From: Viscum album
Taxonomy: Eukaryota > Streptophyta > Magnoliopsida > Santalales > Viscaceae
Assembly (NCBI GenBank): GCA_963277665.1
Contig: OY728158.1
Span: 596,340,818-596,404,817 of the forward strand
Reading direction: 5' to 3'
DNA: 64,000 bases
This document shows positions 1-10,891 of this stretch, one piece after another (the first letter of the stretch is position 1; every line of letters begins with the position of its first letter). A program made the position numbers and the translations under genes. The notes beneath the pieces were generated by a model that saw nothing but the letters and a program-made list of their open reading frames with translations, searched no databases and was not told where the DNA came from.

Positions 1-1203
1 CTTCTTAACCCAATTTCCGTTCTTTGGGTTAATCTCCTACATTCAAATTATGTCATGATATTATTATATCCTATCTTGTATTTGTACTTTCTTTATGTGT
101 ACTTATGGTGAATACACATAATAGATGTATTTTATTTTAAAAATGATCTTTGTATGGGACTTCGTCTCAATCTCCTTTCATTGAGGCATATTTTGTTTTA
201 TACACAACCTTCTTTTATACGGTGTATAATCCCCTTTTACATTTATGTTTATTCAAAAAGAATATTTTTTATATGAAGAGTTTACTAAATGACAAAAGGG
301 AATGATTTTTTTGTCGTATGTATGCGGCGACAATGACTTCTCCGCCACCGTGACCATTATTTGTGTTTTGGATTCCTCTACAAGTCATACCTTTTTAAAG
401 AAAAATAAATACTATGATTTACTTTTCTTTTATTTTGGTATTGAAAAAGGTTTTCATAATGTTTTTATATCAATGTGTTGTATTGATATCCTGTGATTGA
501 AAGGTGGAAATTTTATGTTACCTTTATGCATGTTTTATGTGATACGATTATGTTGTGGTTTTTGGGCATTATTATGATGACGGGTGGTTCTGTGATAAAA
601 AAAGGGCGGGTGAGCCCGATATAGCTCTCCAATGCATTGGGTAATGAGAAGGATTGAAACTTTAAGGTTTCTCCAAAGATATTTGGGGAATATATTGTGA
701 TGGGTATTCCAAACGTAACCAAGAGGGTTACTACCTACGTAAGAACGTTATGAATGCCTCAAGTTACCTTTATGTATTAGGATTTCTATGATTTATTCAT
801 GATTTGATGAGGTATGTTAAAGTGCCTATGTTTTATGGGTAAAGTATGATTTTATTCTTATGTATATATGAACTCGTGTTTCCTTTACATATTTTTATAA
901 CCCTTACTGAGCTTTTTATGCTCATCCAAAGTTTTTGAAATGTTTTTCACAGGTCAAGGGAAAGGTACATGATATGATGATAGTGTCGAGGAAGTGTCAA
1001 CAAAGAATCGATGTTTTATTTTAAATATGTTTTCGTTGATGGAAAAAATGAATACTAGCTTTTATGTAACCACTTTGCTTAAATGTGGAATGTAATGCAT
1101 GTTTTATGATCTAATTCTCTAAAACTCTAAACTTGAAAAGATCCACAATGTGAATTATTCATTTAATTCAATATTAAGTAAGGTTTAAGGCTGGGGCCTT
1201 ATA
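1..1203 (+). repeat. 5' LTR of element 1 (3' part only)
   Basis: This stretch aligns without large gaps to 8405-9607 and ends in the same motif (ggggccttata here, ggggacttatg there). Over the first 120 bases I count about five differences, so the two LTRs are some 4-6% apart. It is followed directly by the primer site at 1206. The remaining roughly 2.5 kb of this LTR lie outside the window. Confidence 0.93.
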
Positions 1204-1205
1204 GT

Positions 1206-1217
1206 TGGTATTAGAGG
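1206..1217 (+). other. Primer binding site of element 1 (initiator tRNA-Met type)
   Basis: The sequence tggtattagagg two bases after the LTR end resembles tggtatcagagc, the complement of the 3' end of plant initiator tRNA-Met used by chromoviruses. It has a C-to-T change in the centre. Its position directly after the LTR supports the call. Confidence 0.85.
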
Positions 1218-1467
1218 TCAGTTTAGATAACATTAGGAGTTATAATTTTATTAAATTATTATCCAAAAATATTTTTTTATGGTCAAATTTAATTGGTATA
1301 GCATTTATAGATTACCATGTTTCTTTACCTAATATATTTTTGTGTTTAGAATGGTTTTTCGAAGAGGAAACATGGAAGTTGTGCTGGGAAGGCATACAGA
1401 GGGAAATGACCTTTCGAATCAGCATCCTAAGATGGTCGGAATTGGAACTGAATAGTTTGTTGCAGTA

Positions 1468-2378
1468 ATGGCGCAGTTGACTGAAGCGATAAATGGTGGC
1501 AGTATCCATGCACGAGATCGGCCAGATCAACCGCAGAAGAACATGTCAGTGGTGGTACATTTCATGAGGCAACATCCCCCATCATTCAGAGGATCATCTG
1601 ACCTTGTGCTAGCTGAAGGGTGGATTAAATCACTAGAGAATGTTTTCGATGTCATGGGGTGTTCAGACAATCAAAAGGTTAGTCTTTCTATTTACCGTTT
1701 GGAGGGTGAAGCAGATCAGTGGGGGTCAATGGTTAGAAATATCAGGGACGCTGATGAGATTGATACTCTCGACTGAGATGAATTTAAAGGTATGCTTATT
1801 TAGAAGTATTTTCCTAAGGTTGTTCGAATTAGGATGGAAAATCAAGTCTTGGAATTGAGGTAAGAGGAAGACTCAGTGGATTCCTGTGATGAATGGTTCA
1901 CTCGAATGGAAAGGTATGCTCCAAATTTTATCTGAGACCTTGATAGTAAAATCAATCGTTTTTACTCAAGATTAAAGCCAAAATATCGAAGGGATTTAGC
2001 TTCTAGTGAGTTAAAAAGTTATGAAAATATTGTTCGATGTACTGAGAAGGTGGAAATGGAGTTTGCCGATGATCAAGTGTTCTATAACAACCAGTGGAAG
2101 AAGAGATCGAGGTGGCAGGAGAAAGGGAAGAATTCTTCAAAAAGGTCTGATGTAAGAAAACTAAGTTTCCAGTTTGTGATAAATGTGGGAAAAGGCATAC
2201 TGTGGAATGACTTTTGAATTTTGGGAAGTGCTACCGATGCGGTAAGATGAGACATAAGTCTTGTGATTGCACTGAAAAAGATCAGGGTGATGGTAAGACC
2301 AAATTTGATTTACAGTTAGTGAAATGTTTTAAGTGCAATGAGATGGGTCACTATTAAAACGAGTGTCCGAAAAAGAGC
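1468..2378 (+). pseudogene. gag: Degenerate gag (capsid domain and zinc knuckles) of element 1
   Basis: The first open segment (1468-1776, 102 codons) starts MAQLTEAI and contains the retrotransposon gag core: PPSFRGSSD, then WIKSLENVFDVMGC, then RLEGEADQWG. It ends in a TGA where the family usually has Trp before DEF. After that stop the frame continues with further stops through RLKPKYRRDL and a basic stretch. Zinc-knuckle cysteines follow: CYRCGKMRHKSCDC near 2230-2270 and CFKCNEMGHY near 2327-2350, the latter broken by a TAA before NEC. Gag would bind the element's RNA and form the virus-like particle in the cytoplasm. Several in-frame stops and at least one frame change make it a pseudogene. 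Confidence 0.85.
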
Positions 2379-2812
2379 TTGAGTGATGTGAAGAAGTTAG
2401 ACTACAAGCAGAAAGGGGTGGTGAAATCCTTTGCGACTACTTCAGCAGATGTCGGGCCATCAAATGAAGTTGTATCAGGTACTTTGTTTGTTTTTTCAGA
2501 TTATTCCAGTGTGTTGTTTGATTCGGGGTCTACACATTCTTTCATCTCTGAAACCTTTTCTAGTAAAATGGGAATACCATATCATGAAATGAATCCTAAA
2601 CTTGTGGTAAAAACACTTGGGGTAAATGTATAGGCAAAAAAAATTTATAAGAATCTTCTTATCCTTATCCATGGAAAGAACCTACTTGCGAACCTTATTG
2701 TTTTACCTCTAGTAGAGTTTTATGTTATACTGGGTATGGATTGGCTCTCTATTTACCATGCTAAGATTGATTGTAGAGCTAAAGAAGTTTTTTTTAGAAA
2801 AAATTTCAGTTT
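2379..2812 (+). pseudogene. Aspartic protease (retropepsin-like) of element 1, broken
   Basis: An open segment at 2379-2633 carries VLFDSGSTHSFIS, the active-site signature of gypsy retropepsins. The catalytic Asp codon is at 2520-2522 and DSG is intact. The sequence then runs on to a short hydrophobic stretch and the family's GMDWLS motif near 2735-2750, but stops occur after 2633. The protease would cleave Gag-Pol. It follows the last gag zinc knuckle with no gap, as expected for a fused gag-pol. The catalytic residues survive but the reading frame does not. Confidence 0.85.
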
Positions 2813-3883
2813 GTGTACAAGAATGAACCCTTACTGTTGATAACATATCAAGACGCTGATAAACTTGTAAAAGATGGAAATGAATGTTACCTTGCACATA
2901 TTGTTGAAAACAAGGGGACTGTTCAGATTAATGTTCTGCCAGTGGAAAATGATTATCCTGATGTTTTTCCTGATGATTTTCCTGGAATAATACCAGATCG
3001 GGAAGTTGAGTTTACTGTTGACTTAGTTCCTGATGTTAAGCCAATTTCAAAACCCCCTTATCGAATGGCTCAAATTGAACTTTTAGGGTTGAAGGAGCAA
3101 TTGCAAGATTTATTAGAGAAAGGTTTCATTCGACCTAGCACATCACTATGGGGTGCTCCAGTTTTATTTGTCAAAAAGAAAGATGGTTCTATGAGACTAT
3201 TCATTGAATATAGATCCTTGAATAACATCACTGTTAAGAACAAATATCCTTTGCCTCATATCAATGATTTGTTTGATCAGCTCCAGGGAGCTCAGTATTT
3301 TTCAAAGATTGACCTGAGATCGAGGTACCATCAGCTGAAGGTAAAGGAAGCAGATGTTCTGAAAACAGCATTTCATCCAAGATATGGCCATTATGAATTT
3401 GTATTAATGACTTTTGGCCTAACCAATTCACCTGTTGTATTAATGGACTAAATTAATAGAATTTTCCATGAGTTCTTGGATATGTTTTTGGTTGTTTTCA
3501 TTGATGATATTTTGGTGTTTTCTAAAAGTAAAGAAGAGCATGAAGGACATTTAAGTGTTATTTTGCAAACCTTGAATGAAAAGAAATTGTATGGGAAATT
3601 CAGAAAGTGTGAGTTTTGGTTGCAACAAATTTCTTTCCTTGGTCATATTGTTTCTAAAGATGGGATAACTGTTGATCCTGCAAAAACAATGGTTGTGGAA
3701 GAATGGCCAAGACCCACAAATGTAACTGAGATTCGTAGCTTCCTTGGTTTGGAAAGCTATTACCGAAGGTTTGTTAGCAATTTTTTACGGTTATCTAGTC
3801 CAATGATGAAGCTAACTCAGAAGGGTGTTAAGTTTATCTAGACCAAAGAATGTGATGATTGTTTTTAGGAACTGAAAAGAAGA
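2813..3883 (+). pseudogene. Reverse transcriptase of element 1, interrupted by stops
   Basis: Two open segments, 2813-3451 and 3476-3841, together cover nearly a whole Ty3/gypsy RT. In order: [12 protein letters not shown], the PYRMAQIEL box, [55 protein letters not shown] with the first catalytic Asp, and [11 protein letters not shown], whose two Asp codons lie at 3503-3508. Then come [11 protein letters not shown] and the connection [17 protein letters not shown] at 3449-3451 falls where most relatives have Leu before MNRVF. RT would copy the RNA into cDNA using the primer at 1206. The catalytic residues are present and the damage is limited to a few stops, the mildest decay in this window. 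Confidence 0.92.
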
Positions 3884-4549
3884 TTGGTGAATGCTCCAGT
3901 TTTGGCACTACCTTCCAGGAATGGTGAGTTTGTTATATACATTGATGCTTTATTGAAAGGACTTGGTTTCATCCTAATGCAGAATGATCAGGTAATTGCT
4001 TATGCTTCACGACAGTTGAAAACTCATGAGGTAAATTTCCCTACACATGATTTAGAATTAGTTACTGTTATTTTCGCTTTAAAAATTTGGTGGCATCATT
4101 TGTATGGAGTAAAGTGTGAAATATATACTGATCACAAAAGTTTAAAGTATATATTCAATCAGAAAGAGTTGAACATGAGACAGAGGAGATGGCTGGAATT
4201 AATCAAGGATTATGATTGTACAATTCATTACCATCCTGGAAAAGAAAATAAAGTGGCTGATGCTTTGAGTCGGAAAAGTAATGCTTCATTAACCATGCTA
4301 CGTTTGGAACGAGATCCTTTGTTTTTTGATTTGATGAACTTTGGCATTACAGTTGTTGGTGCAGGAAGTTCTTCTATTTTGTTTCAGTTATCAGTGAGAT
4401 CATCTCTATCAGACAGAATCAAGCAAGCACATAAGCAAGACAGTGAGTTGCAGAAAAATGTAGAGCTGGTTCAGAATGGTATGTTGCCTGAATTCAACAT
4501 TGATAATGATTGTGTTTTCAGATTTGGGAAGAGATTGTGTGTGCCTTGA
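3884..4549 (+). pseudogene. RNase H domain and integrase linker of element 1 (221-codon open segment)
   Basis: This is the longest open segment in the window. RNase H motifs appear in order: [12 protein letters not shown] (first Asp), [35 protein letters not shown] (Glu in LEL), [11 protein letters not shown] (second Asp) and [16 protein letters not shown] (final Asp). All four metal-binding acidic positions appear retained. The rest, from about codon 135, is the variable linker toward integrase, with the start of its N-terminal zinc-binding region just after. The domain would remove RNA from RNA-DNA hybrids. It is classed as pseudogene because it is only one piece of a broken polyprotein. 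Confidence 0.9.
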
Positions 4550-5337
4550 GATTCACAGTTTAAGAGAGATTTGTTATGGGAAGCTCATAGTTCTCCATTT
4601 TCAGTTCGTCATGGCAGTACTAAGATGTATAGAGATCTTCAGGAGTATTATTGGTGGGACGGAATGAAAAGAGATATTGCTGATTTTACTATGAAGTGTT
4701 TCACTTTTCAGCAGGTTAAAGAAGAGCGGAAGTTACCGAAAGGGATGCTTCACCCTTTACCAGTTCCAAAGTGGAAATAAGAGAATATATCCATGGACTT
4801 TGTTGTGGGATTACCGAAGAAATCTCTAGGTAATAATGAAATCTGGGTTATTGTTGATCGCTTGACCAAATCTGCTCATTTCCTTGCTATACCAGATACT
4901 TTTTCCCTAGATCAACTTTCCTGTTTGTATCTTAAAGTGATAGTCAGGTTACATGGAGTTCCTCTCTCCATTGTATCTGATCGTGATCCCAGGTTCACTT
5001 TTACCTTTTGGAAAGGCCTTCATAAGTCGTTGGGTACTGAATTAAATTTTAGTACATCTTTTCATCCTCAGTTAGATGGGCAGTCAGAATGAACAATTCA
5101 AACATTGGAGGATATGTTATATGCTTGTTAAATGGATTATCAGGGAATTTGGGACCAACATCTTTCTTTGGTTGAATTTTGTCATAATAAAAGTTTTCAT
5201 TCCAGTATACAGATGGCACCATTTCAGGCATTATATGGGAAGCAATGTCGAACTCAAACTTTATGGGATGAAGTGGGTGAAAGGAAGATGATGGGACAAG
5301 AATTGGTAGAAGAGTTGGCAGAAAAAGTTTAGCTGAT
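4550..5337 (+). pseudogene. Integrase zinc-binding and catalytic core of element 1
   Basis: Open segments at 4571-4780 and 4793-5092, and a continuation at 5132-5332, cover the integrase. The zinc-binding region gives YRDLQEYYWWDGMKRDI and then CFTFQQVK, where the family has CxxC; the second Cys reads Gln. The core starts MDFVVGLPKKS with the first catalytic Asp. It continues DRLTKSAHF, then IVSDRDPRF with the second Asp, and FHPQLDGQSE with the catalytic Glu. A TGA directly after that Glu, where relatives have CGA (Arg), stops the frame. ALYGKQCRTQTLWDEVGER follows in another segment. Integrase would insert the cDNA into host DNA. The DDE triad is complete but the zinc finger is damaged. Confidence 0.88.
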
Positions 5338-5836
5338 ACAGAAACACATGAGAACTGCTCTGATAAGGCAGAAGAGTTATGCGGACAACAGGAGGAAGGA
5401 TATCTCTTTTGAGGTAGGTGATCCTATTTTTCTCAAAGTCTCACCATGGAAAAGTGTGATGTGATTTGGTAAGAAAGGAAAGTTGAGTCCAAGGTTCATT
5501 GGACCATATGAAATTCTGGAGGGATTTGGATCAGTTGCATACCGAGTGGATTTACCTCCGAGTTTATCTCAGGTACAGAATGTTTTTCATGTTTCAATGT
5601 TAAGGAAGTACATTCCAGATCCATATCATGTTTTGAGTCCAGAGGTAGTTCGACTGGAAGAGAACCTATCTTATGAGGAACAACCGGTCCAGATTCTTGA
5701 CCACAGGGAGCAAGTGTTATGGAATAAGTTGATTCATCAGGTAAAGGTTTTGTGGAAAAACCACATGATTGAAGAGGCAACATGGGAATCTGAAAATGCA
5801 ATGAGGGATAAATACCCCCATTTATTCGATAAGTAA
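5338..5836 (+). pseudogene. Integrase C-terminus with chromodomain-like tail, element 1
   Basis: After a stop at 5330-5332 the frame gives RQKSYADNRRKDISFEVGD, then a TGA inside the FGKKGKL box, where CGA (Arg) is usual. An open segment at 5483-5836 reads LSPRFIGPYEILE, VFHVSMLRKYIPDP, LSYEEQPVQILD, VKVLWKNHMIEEATWE and finally KYPHLF. The last part corresponds to the chromodomain-like tail of Tekay-type chromoviruses, thought to direct insertion to heterochromatin (family knowledge). The stop at 5834-5836 is 25 bases before the polypurine tract, so pol ends where expected. Confidence 0.88.
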
Positions 5837-5861
5837 ATAAATTATGGGGACACAATTTTCT

Positions 5862-5875
5862 AAAGGTGGGAAGGA
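5862..5875 (+). other. Polypurine tract of element 1
   Basis: The tract aaaggtgggaagga is a run of purines with one T, lying immediately before the TGTAAC that opens the 3' LTR. It would prime plus-strand DNA synthesis. Position and composition both fit. Confidence 0.85.
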
Positions 5876-7297
5876 TGTAACATCCAAAGTAAGTAATGAA
5901 TAATAGATATTTTTATCTATGTCTATTAATGAATTAGATAGTGTTTTAGAGGCTTAAAATGAGAATAAATCCAATCTTAAGCATGGAATACACTAATATT
6001 TTTAAAAGATTGTTTTACTGCCTTTTGATGGAAAACAATATTTTAAATCTATCTTTTCACAATTTTATAAGCTCTATTTGTCAAAATAAATATATTCTTT
6101 ATGATTGGGACATCAAAATTTACTTTGTGTGATTTTTTGGTATTTTTCCGATAAAGTTCATTTTTTTAATGAATAGTGAAAAATGTTATGTTTTAATTAA
6201 AAACCTCTTTTTAATCTAATTTTTTTTATATGATTAGATTATATTTTGAATTGGTTTTAATGTTCAATTAGAATATATTTTTACCATTTAATCCAATATT
6301 GGTCATTGGAATTAACTTCACTTTGAAATTGGACTTAAACTTGTGTCAATCTTTTGATACTTATTGTTTCATAAAAACACGCTATTTTCTCTGACAGCTG
6401 GATTTAATTATTAAATTAATTAATGCAACTTATATGTTTTAAATTTTGTAAAATAGAAATCATTTTTTAATTTAGAATATCAAATATAGCTTAGTGTGAT
6501 GTTTTGGTTTTTTTCTGGAAAACATCAATTTTTGATGAATAGTGAAACCACTAAGTGGTACTTATAAAAACTGATTTTTCGTTTAAATGAAAAATTTTCA
6601 CCTCTATGGTTTTAATTTCAAAAATACGACATACATGGTTGTCATTAAGATGTATAATTTGGTTCAATGGGATTAAAATAATTTTTTGGTGAATAGTAAC
6701 TTTTAAGTTTTTAATCGCGATTAGAGGTAATTAGTGTAATTTAAGGTAAGAATAATGTTTTAATAATATTATATGATCTTGAAACATGTCCTAACATTAT
6801 TGGATGTGTCATGTCCGACCAATAAAATCCATGGGTCAACTTGGGGACCCCATGGAGCCACTTTGGTTGGAAAATGACATTAGTATCGTTTTATTTAATG
6901 TTAAAATAAAAATGACACAAACATGAGTGGGTTTACTAAAACAATTTTTACATGGGTTTATAAAAGAAAGTTTTTTTACAATAAATAGTCATTTGAATGA
7001 TAAAAAAATTTCATACAGAATAGTATTTTTTTATAATTCTTTATACATAAAATAAATTAAATTATATATGACACCATGATGATGCAGCGATTACCTCATT
7101 ATTTATCAATTTAAATAAAATGAAAAGGTAATGTAAAATCTATGGCCTACACATGTCCAAAACCTATTGTATAGGTGTCTTTAGAACCCTTATCACCTTA
7201 TACTCGAATTATATCAATGTGGGACCTTTTAAATCCGAAACTCATTTTTAAATAAAGTAACATTTCTTTACTTTCCAAGAGTGCCCCTCCTCTCCTC

Positions 7298-7307
7298 TTA
7301 TAAAAGG
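7298..7307 (+). promoter_or_regulatory. TATA box of element 1 LTR promoter
   Basis: The sequence ttataaaagg sits in a C/T-rich surround about 1.4 kb into the LTR. The related LTRs of elements 3 and 6 carry the same cttataaaag-like box at the equivalent place on the other strand (20933-20940, 27328-27335, 59924-59931). Conservation across four diverged LTRs supports a promoter TATA. Transcription would start some 25-35 bases downstream, which is inference. Confidence 0.7.
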
Positions 7308-7411
7308 CCCCCACCTCTACCTCCTTACCCACACTTCCAAAGCCTTTGGCTCGGCCAAAACAAGCCCATTCTGTCTCTACAAATCCCTCTCTAACTCCTA
7401 GAAGCCTTACT

Positions 7412-7431
7412 TTGGGAAGAATTCTTCCCAA
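7412..7431. repeat. 20-bp perfect palindrome in element 1 LTR
   Basis: A perfect inverted repeat with no loop, centred on gaattc, lies about 110 bases downstream of the TATA box, so it falls in the expected 5' end of the LTR transcript. I did not find it preserved in the other related LTRs. Confidence 0.8.
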
Positions 7432-8011
7432 GGAAGCCTTTGAGCTCAAATCAAAAAGAGTTACCCGATTTAGAGGTAGTGTCTTCTCTTGTGTTCTTAT
7501 GTATTATTTTGCTTCTCCAATCCCATAAAATCTTTTTATTCATTTCATTTGTAAAAACAATAGTATATTACATATAATAGGATGTTTTTAAAATAATTAT
7601 TAGTGCTACACTTACACACACCTTCATCTAATGGTTAAAGAACATAATGTTTCCGTGGAAGGAGAATTCCTGCCTCACGAAACGATGATTGTTCAACAAT
7701 CATATATCACCTTCAAAGGTGGCCATTAAGATGTCACTATATTTATATATTATATATAATATGTTTATGTTTTACTTAAGCTTCTTTATTTTTCATTTAT
7801 GGCATATATTTATGGTTACCATTATGAGTAAACACGATATCTTCATTTTAGGAAGTGCGGACTACCGCCCCCTCAAAGTGATTTGATTCATTAATACCAT
7901 ATGTGGTATGTGTGAAGGATATATTTAATGATATTATATATTATACCATACTGGAATTAAAATACTATTACGTATCATTTTGTTTTAATTCCATAAAATA
8001 CGAAATAGAAT

Positions 8012-8052
8012 TGAAAGTGGCGTTCATGCGTACGTATGGCTTACCGTCTCCA
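8012..8052 (+). promoter_or_regulatory. CpG-rich conserved LTR module (element 1)
   Basis: A segment around gcgtacgtatggcttaccgtctcc stands out in the AT-rich LTR. Its reverse complement recurs in the LTRs of element 3 (near 20372, 20562 and 26958) and, more weakly, element 6 (near 59370 and 59558). Relative to LTR direction the orientation is the same in all. The function is unknown; a regulatory role is only inferred from conservation. Confidence 0.5.
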
Positions 8053-9607
8053 TAAATGATGCATTTCATTTATTACCTCTAAAAGTTTTGTAATATTATA
8101 AATGCATGTATATACTATATATATATGATATATATGATATCTAAATGATGAGTATAACTCTGTATATAATGGATACAAGAACAACTTGTAATTATAAAGA
8201 GTTTATTTTTTGACTCAAGTACCAATGATCATTAAAACGACCGTTAATGACTTAAATAATTACATAGTGTTCATGGCATGGTAATGAGTGATATAAAAGG
8301 AATAATGAACTTTAAATAGGTTCTTATGCAAGTAGAAATTAACTCATGTTTATTATTCAGGTGAATAAAGAATGATCAAGTCAAGTCAGACCCGTGGTAA
8401 GGGAACTTCTTAACCCAATTTCTGTTCTTTGGGTTAATCTCCTACTTTCAAATTATGTCATGATATTATTATGTCATATCTTGTATTTGTACTTTATTTA
8501 TGTGTACTTATGGTGAATACACATAATAGATGGATTTTATTTAAAAAATAATCTTTGTATGGGACTTCGTATAAATCTCCTTTCATTGAGGCATATTTTG
8601 TTTTATACACAACCTTATTTTATACGGTGTATAAGCCCCTTTGACTTTTAAATTTATTCAAAAGGACTCTTTTTTATACGAAGCATTTACTAAACGACAA
8701 AAGTGAATTTTTTTTTGTTTTACGTATGCAGCGTCAATGACTTCTCCGCTGCCGTGACCCTTATTTGAGTTTTGGCTTCCTCTACAAGCCATACTTTTTT
8801 AATGAAAAATAAATACCATGTTTTACTTTTCTTTTATTTTGGTATTGAAAATGGTTTTCATAATGTTTTTATATCAATGTGTTGTATTGATATATTGTGA
8901 TTAAAAGGTGGAAATGTTACGTTTCCTTTATGCATGTTTCATGTGATGCGATTATGTTGTGGTTCTTGGGAATTATTATGAAGACGGGTGGTTCTGTGAT
9001 AAACTAAGGGCGGGTGAGCCTGATATAGCTCTCCAAAGAATTGGGTAATATGAAGGAGGGAAATGTTAAGGTTTCTTCGAAGAGATTTAGGGAATATACT
9101 GTGATGGGTATTCCAAACGTAACCAAGAGGGTTACTCCCTACGTAAGAATGTTACGAATTCCTCAAGTTACTTTTATGTCTTATGATTTCTATGATTTAT
9201 TCATGATTTGATGAGATATGTTAAATTGCCTATGTTTTATGGGTAAAGTACGATTTTATTCTTATATATATATGAACTCATGTTTCCTTTCCGTATTTTT
9301 ATAACCCTTACTGAGCTTTTTATGCTCATCCCAAGATTTTGAAATGTTTTTCATAGGTCAAGGGAAAGGTACATGAAATGATGATAGTGTCAAGGAAGTG
9401 TCAAGAAAGAATCCATGTTTTATTTTAAATATGTTTCCATTGATGGGAAAAATTAATACTTTCTTTTATGTAACCACTTTTCTTAAATGTAAAAGGTAAT
9501 ACATGTTTTATGATCTAATTCTCTAAAACTATAAACTTGAAAAGATCCTCAGTGTGAATTATTCATTTAATTCAATATTAAGTAAGGTTTAAGGCCGGGG
9601 ACTTATG

Positions 9608-10891
9608 CTACAATTATTATAATTTTCTAAAGTGTTTTACATTCATTCATTCATATATGTTGACTTTGATCAATTGGGTTTCCTTCTTTATAAAATATTT
9701 CCTACGTCATTTTTAGATCCGAGTTGAGATGTTCAATAAAGGAATAGAAGATATATTTGATGTTTTTATACCTATGAATGTGAGGTGTGAAAATTTTATA
9801 TAGAAATTATAGGAACCAATTTATTTTTTTGTAATTATATTTTTAAAGAGAGAGAAAATTTCAACAGACAAAAAATATATTTTCAATATATTTCCTTGGA
9901 TGATTTAGAGATTTATACGAAGGGTGTATGGGTAAATTTGAATTATAAAATAATTTTGATATCTTCACATCTATTAATCAATGTTTTTTAAGATATAATC
10001 AAAACACACTATATATCAATTATTCTATCACTCTGTGAAGAAGAAATAAGAAGATTTTCTATTCTAAAGAAGAAAATTTGATTCTATTACTATTGTTAAT
10101 CAATAGAAGAGACCTAGAATAAAATTTAATATCTAGTATTACTACACATTCATAAATATCATTTACATATGTGAGTTATTTTTTAAACATTGGGATAATG
10201 ATCATATCAACTATCTCATCACATCTCATTTCTACATGATTGTCAACTTCTTGTACTCAGTCATGGTGGATTGTCTTGATCTTGTGATATGTTTTCGAGG
10301 TTCTTGGTAAAATTCCCTTAAGGTCCTATAAAATACTTATTATAATTTATATAATGAATTTTCAAAATTTTTGAGGTCCCCTTATAAAAATAAATAATCT
10401 CTAAATTCACCAATCTCATGGAGATAATGTTAGTTGAGTGGACTAGGGGATCTTTGTTCTCCTAACCTCTATAGAAAACTATATCATGACCTTTTATTTC
10501 TTTATATTTCCACCACTAATCTAATTAATGTTAAAGAATATATTTAATAAATTGAGATGGTTATTTCAATAGAAAATACATTTATGGGAATCAATCCCCC
10601 CTCTTTAGAATTATTATACTCATTTCTAGGAAAACATATGTTATATACCTAATCATTATATCAAAACCTTATTTTCATTTATAAAACATGTATGATTTTG
10701 TGAGTCATTATCTCATTTTTATTTAGTATTAAATCACTTGTTTCCACTACTTATTTTTAGTGTATTTTTATGATGGAAAATTAAACTATATATCCATCCA
10801 TAAGTGATATTTTTTGAACTCTTGGTGCTAGACACCAACATATAGTGTCTTATGAGTGAAATTGATGTCATATGATGCTCCAAGTTGGCAG
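9608..10891. other. Unassigned AT-rich DNA, no gene seen
   Basis: No reading frame with recognisable domains occurs here. A purine-rich patch at about 10030-10075 resembles the transcribed part of some LTRs, but no second copy lies in the window to test it. It is probably old repeat debris. Confidence 0.5.

Larger units (their letters stand above)
1..9607 (+). mobile_element. Element 1: Ty3/gypsy chromovirus (Tekay/Del type), 5' end cut by window
   Basis: An LTR retrotransposon on the plus strand, in the order partial 5' LTR, tRNA-Met-type primer site, gag, protease, reverse transcriptase, RNase H, integrase with a chromodomain-like tail, polypurine tract, 3' LTR. The first 1203 bases match 8405-9607, so the window starts about 2.5 kb into a 3.7 kb LTR. 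The internal part is 4.67 kb. Protease before RT and integrase last is the Ty3/gypsy order. The C-terminal integrase text (FHVSMLRKYIPDP, then EEATWE) is typical of Tekay/Del chromoviruses. Stop codons and frame changes interrupt gag and pol, so it is probably not autonomous now, but it is the best preserved element here. The lineage is inferred from motif recall. Confidence 0.93.
5876..9607 (+). repeat. 3' LTR of element 1 (3.73 kb)
   Basis: It begins TGTAAC at 5876, directly after the polypurine tract, and ends in ggggacttatg at 9607, matching the 5' LTR end. It is unusually long for an LTR. It has a TATA box near 7299, a palindrome at 7412 and a CpG-rich module at 8012. Copies of a TGAATAGTGAAA-like motif lie near 6166, 6534 and 6694 and are shared in reverse orientation with the LTRs of element 3. 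No gene of its own is apparent; short open frames inside it lack recognisable domains. Confidence 0.93.

Noticed and set aside
5496..5855. 119-codon minus-strand open frame
   Set aside because: It is the antisense shadow of the well-supported integrase tail of element 1 on the plus strand.
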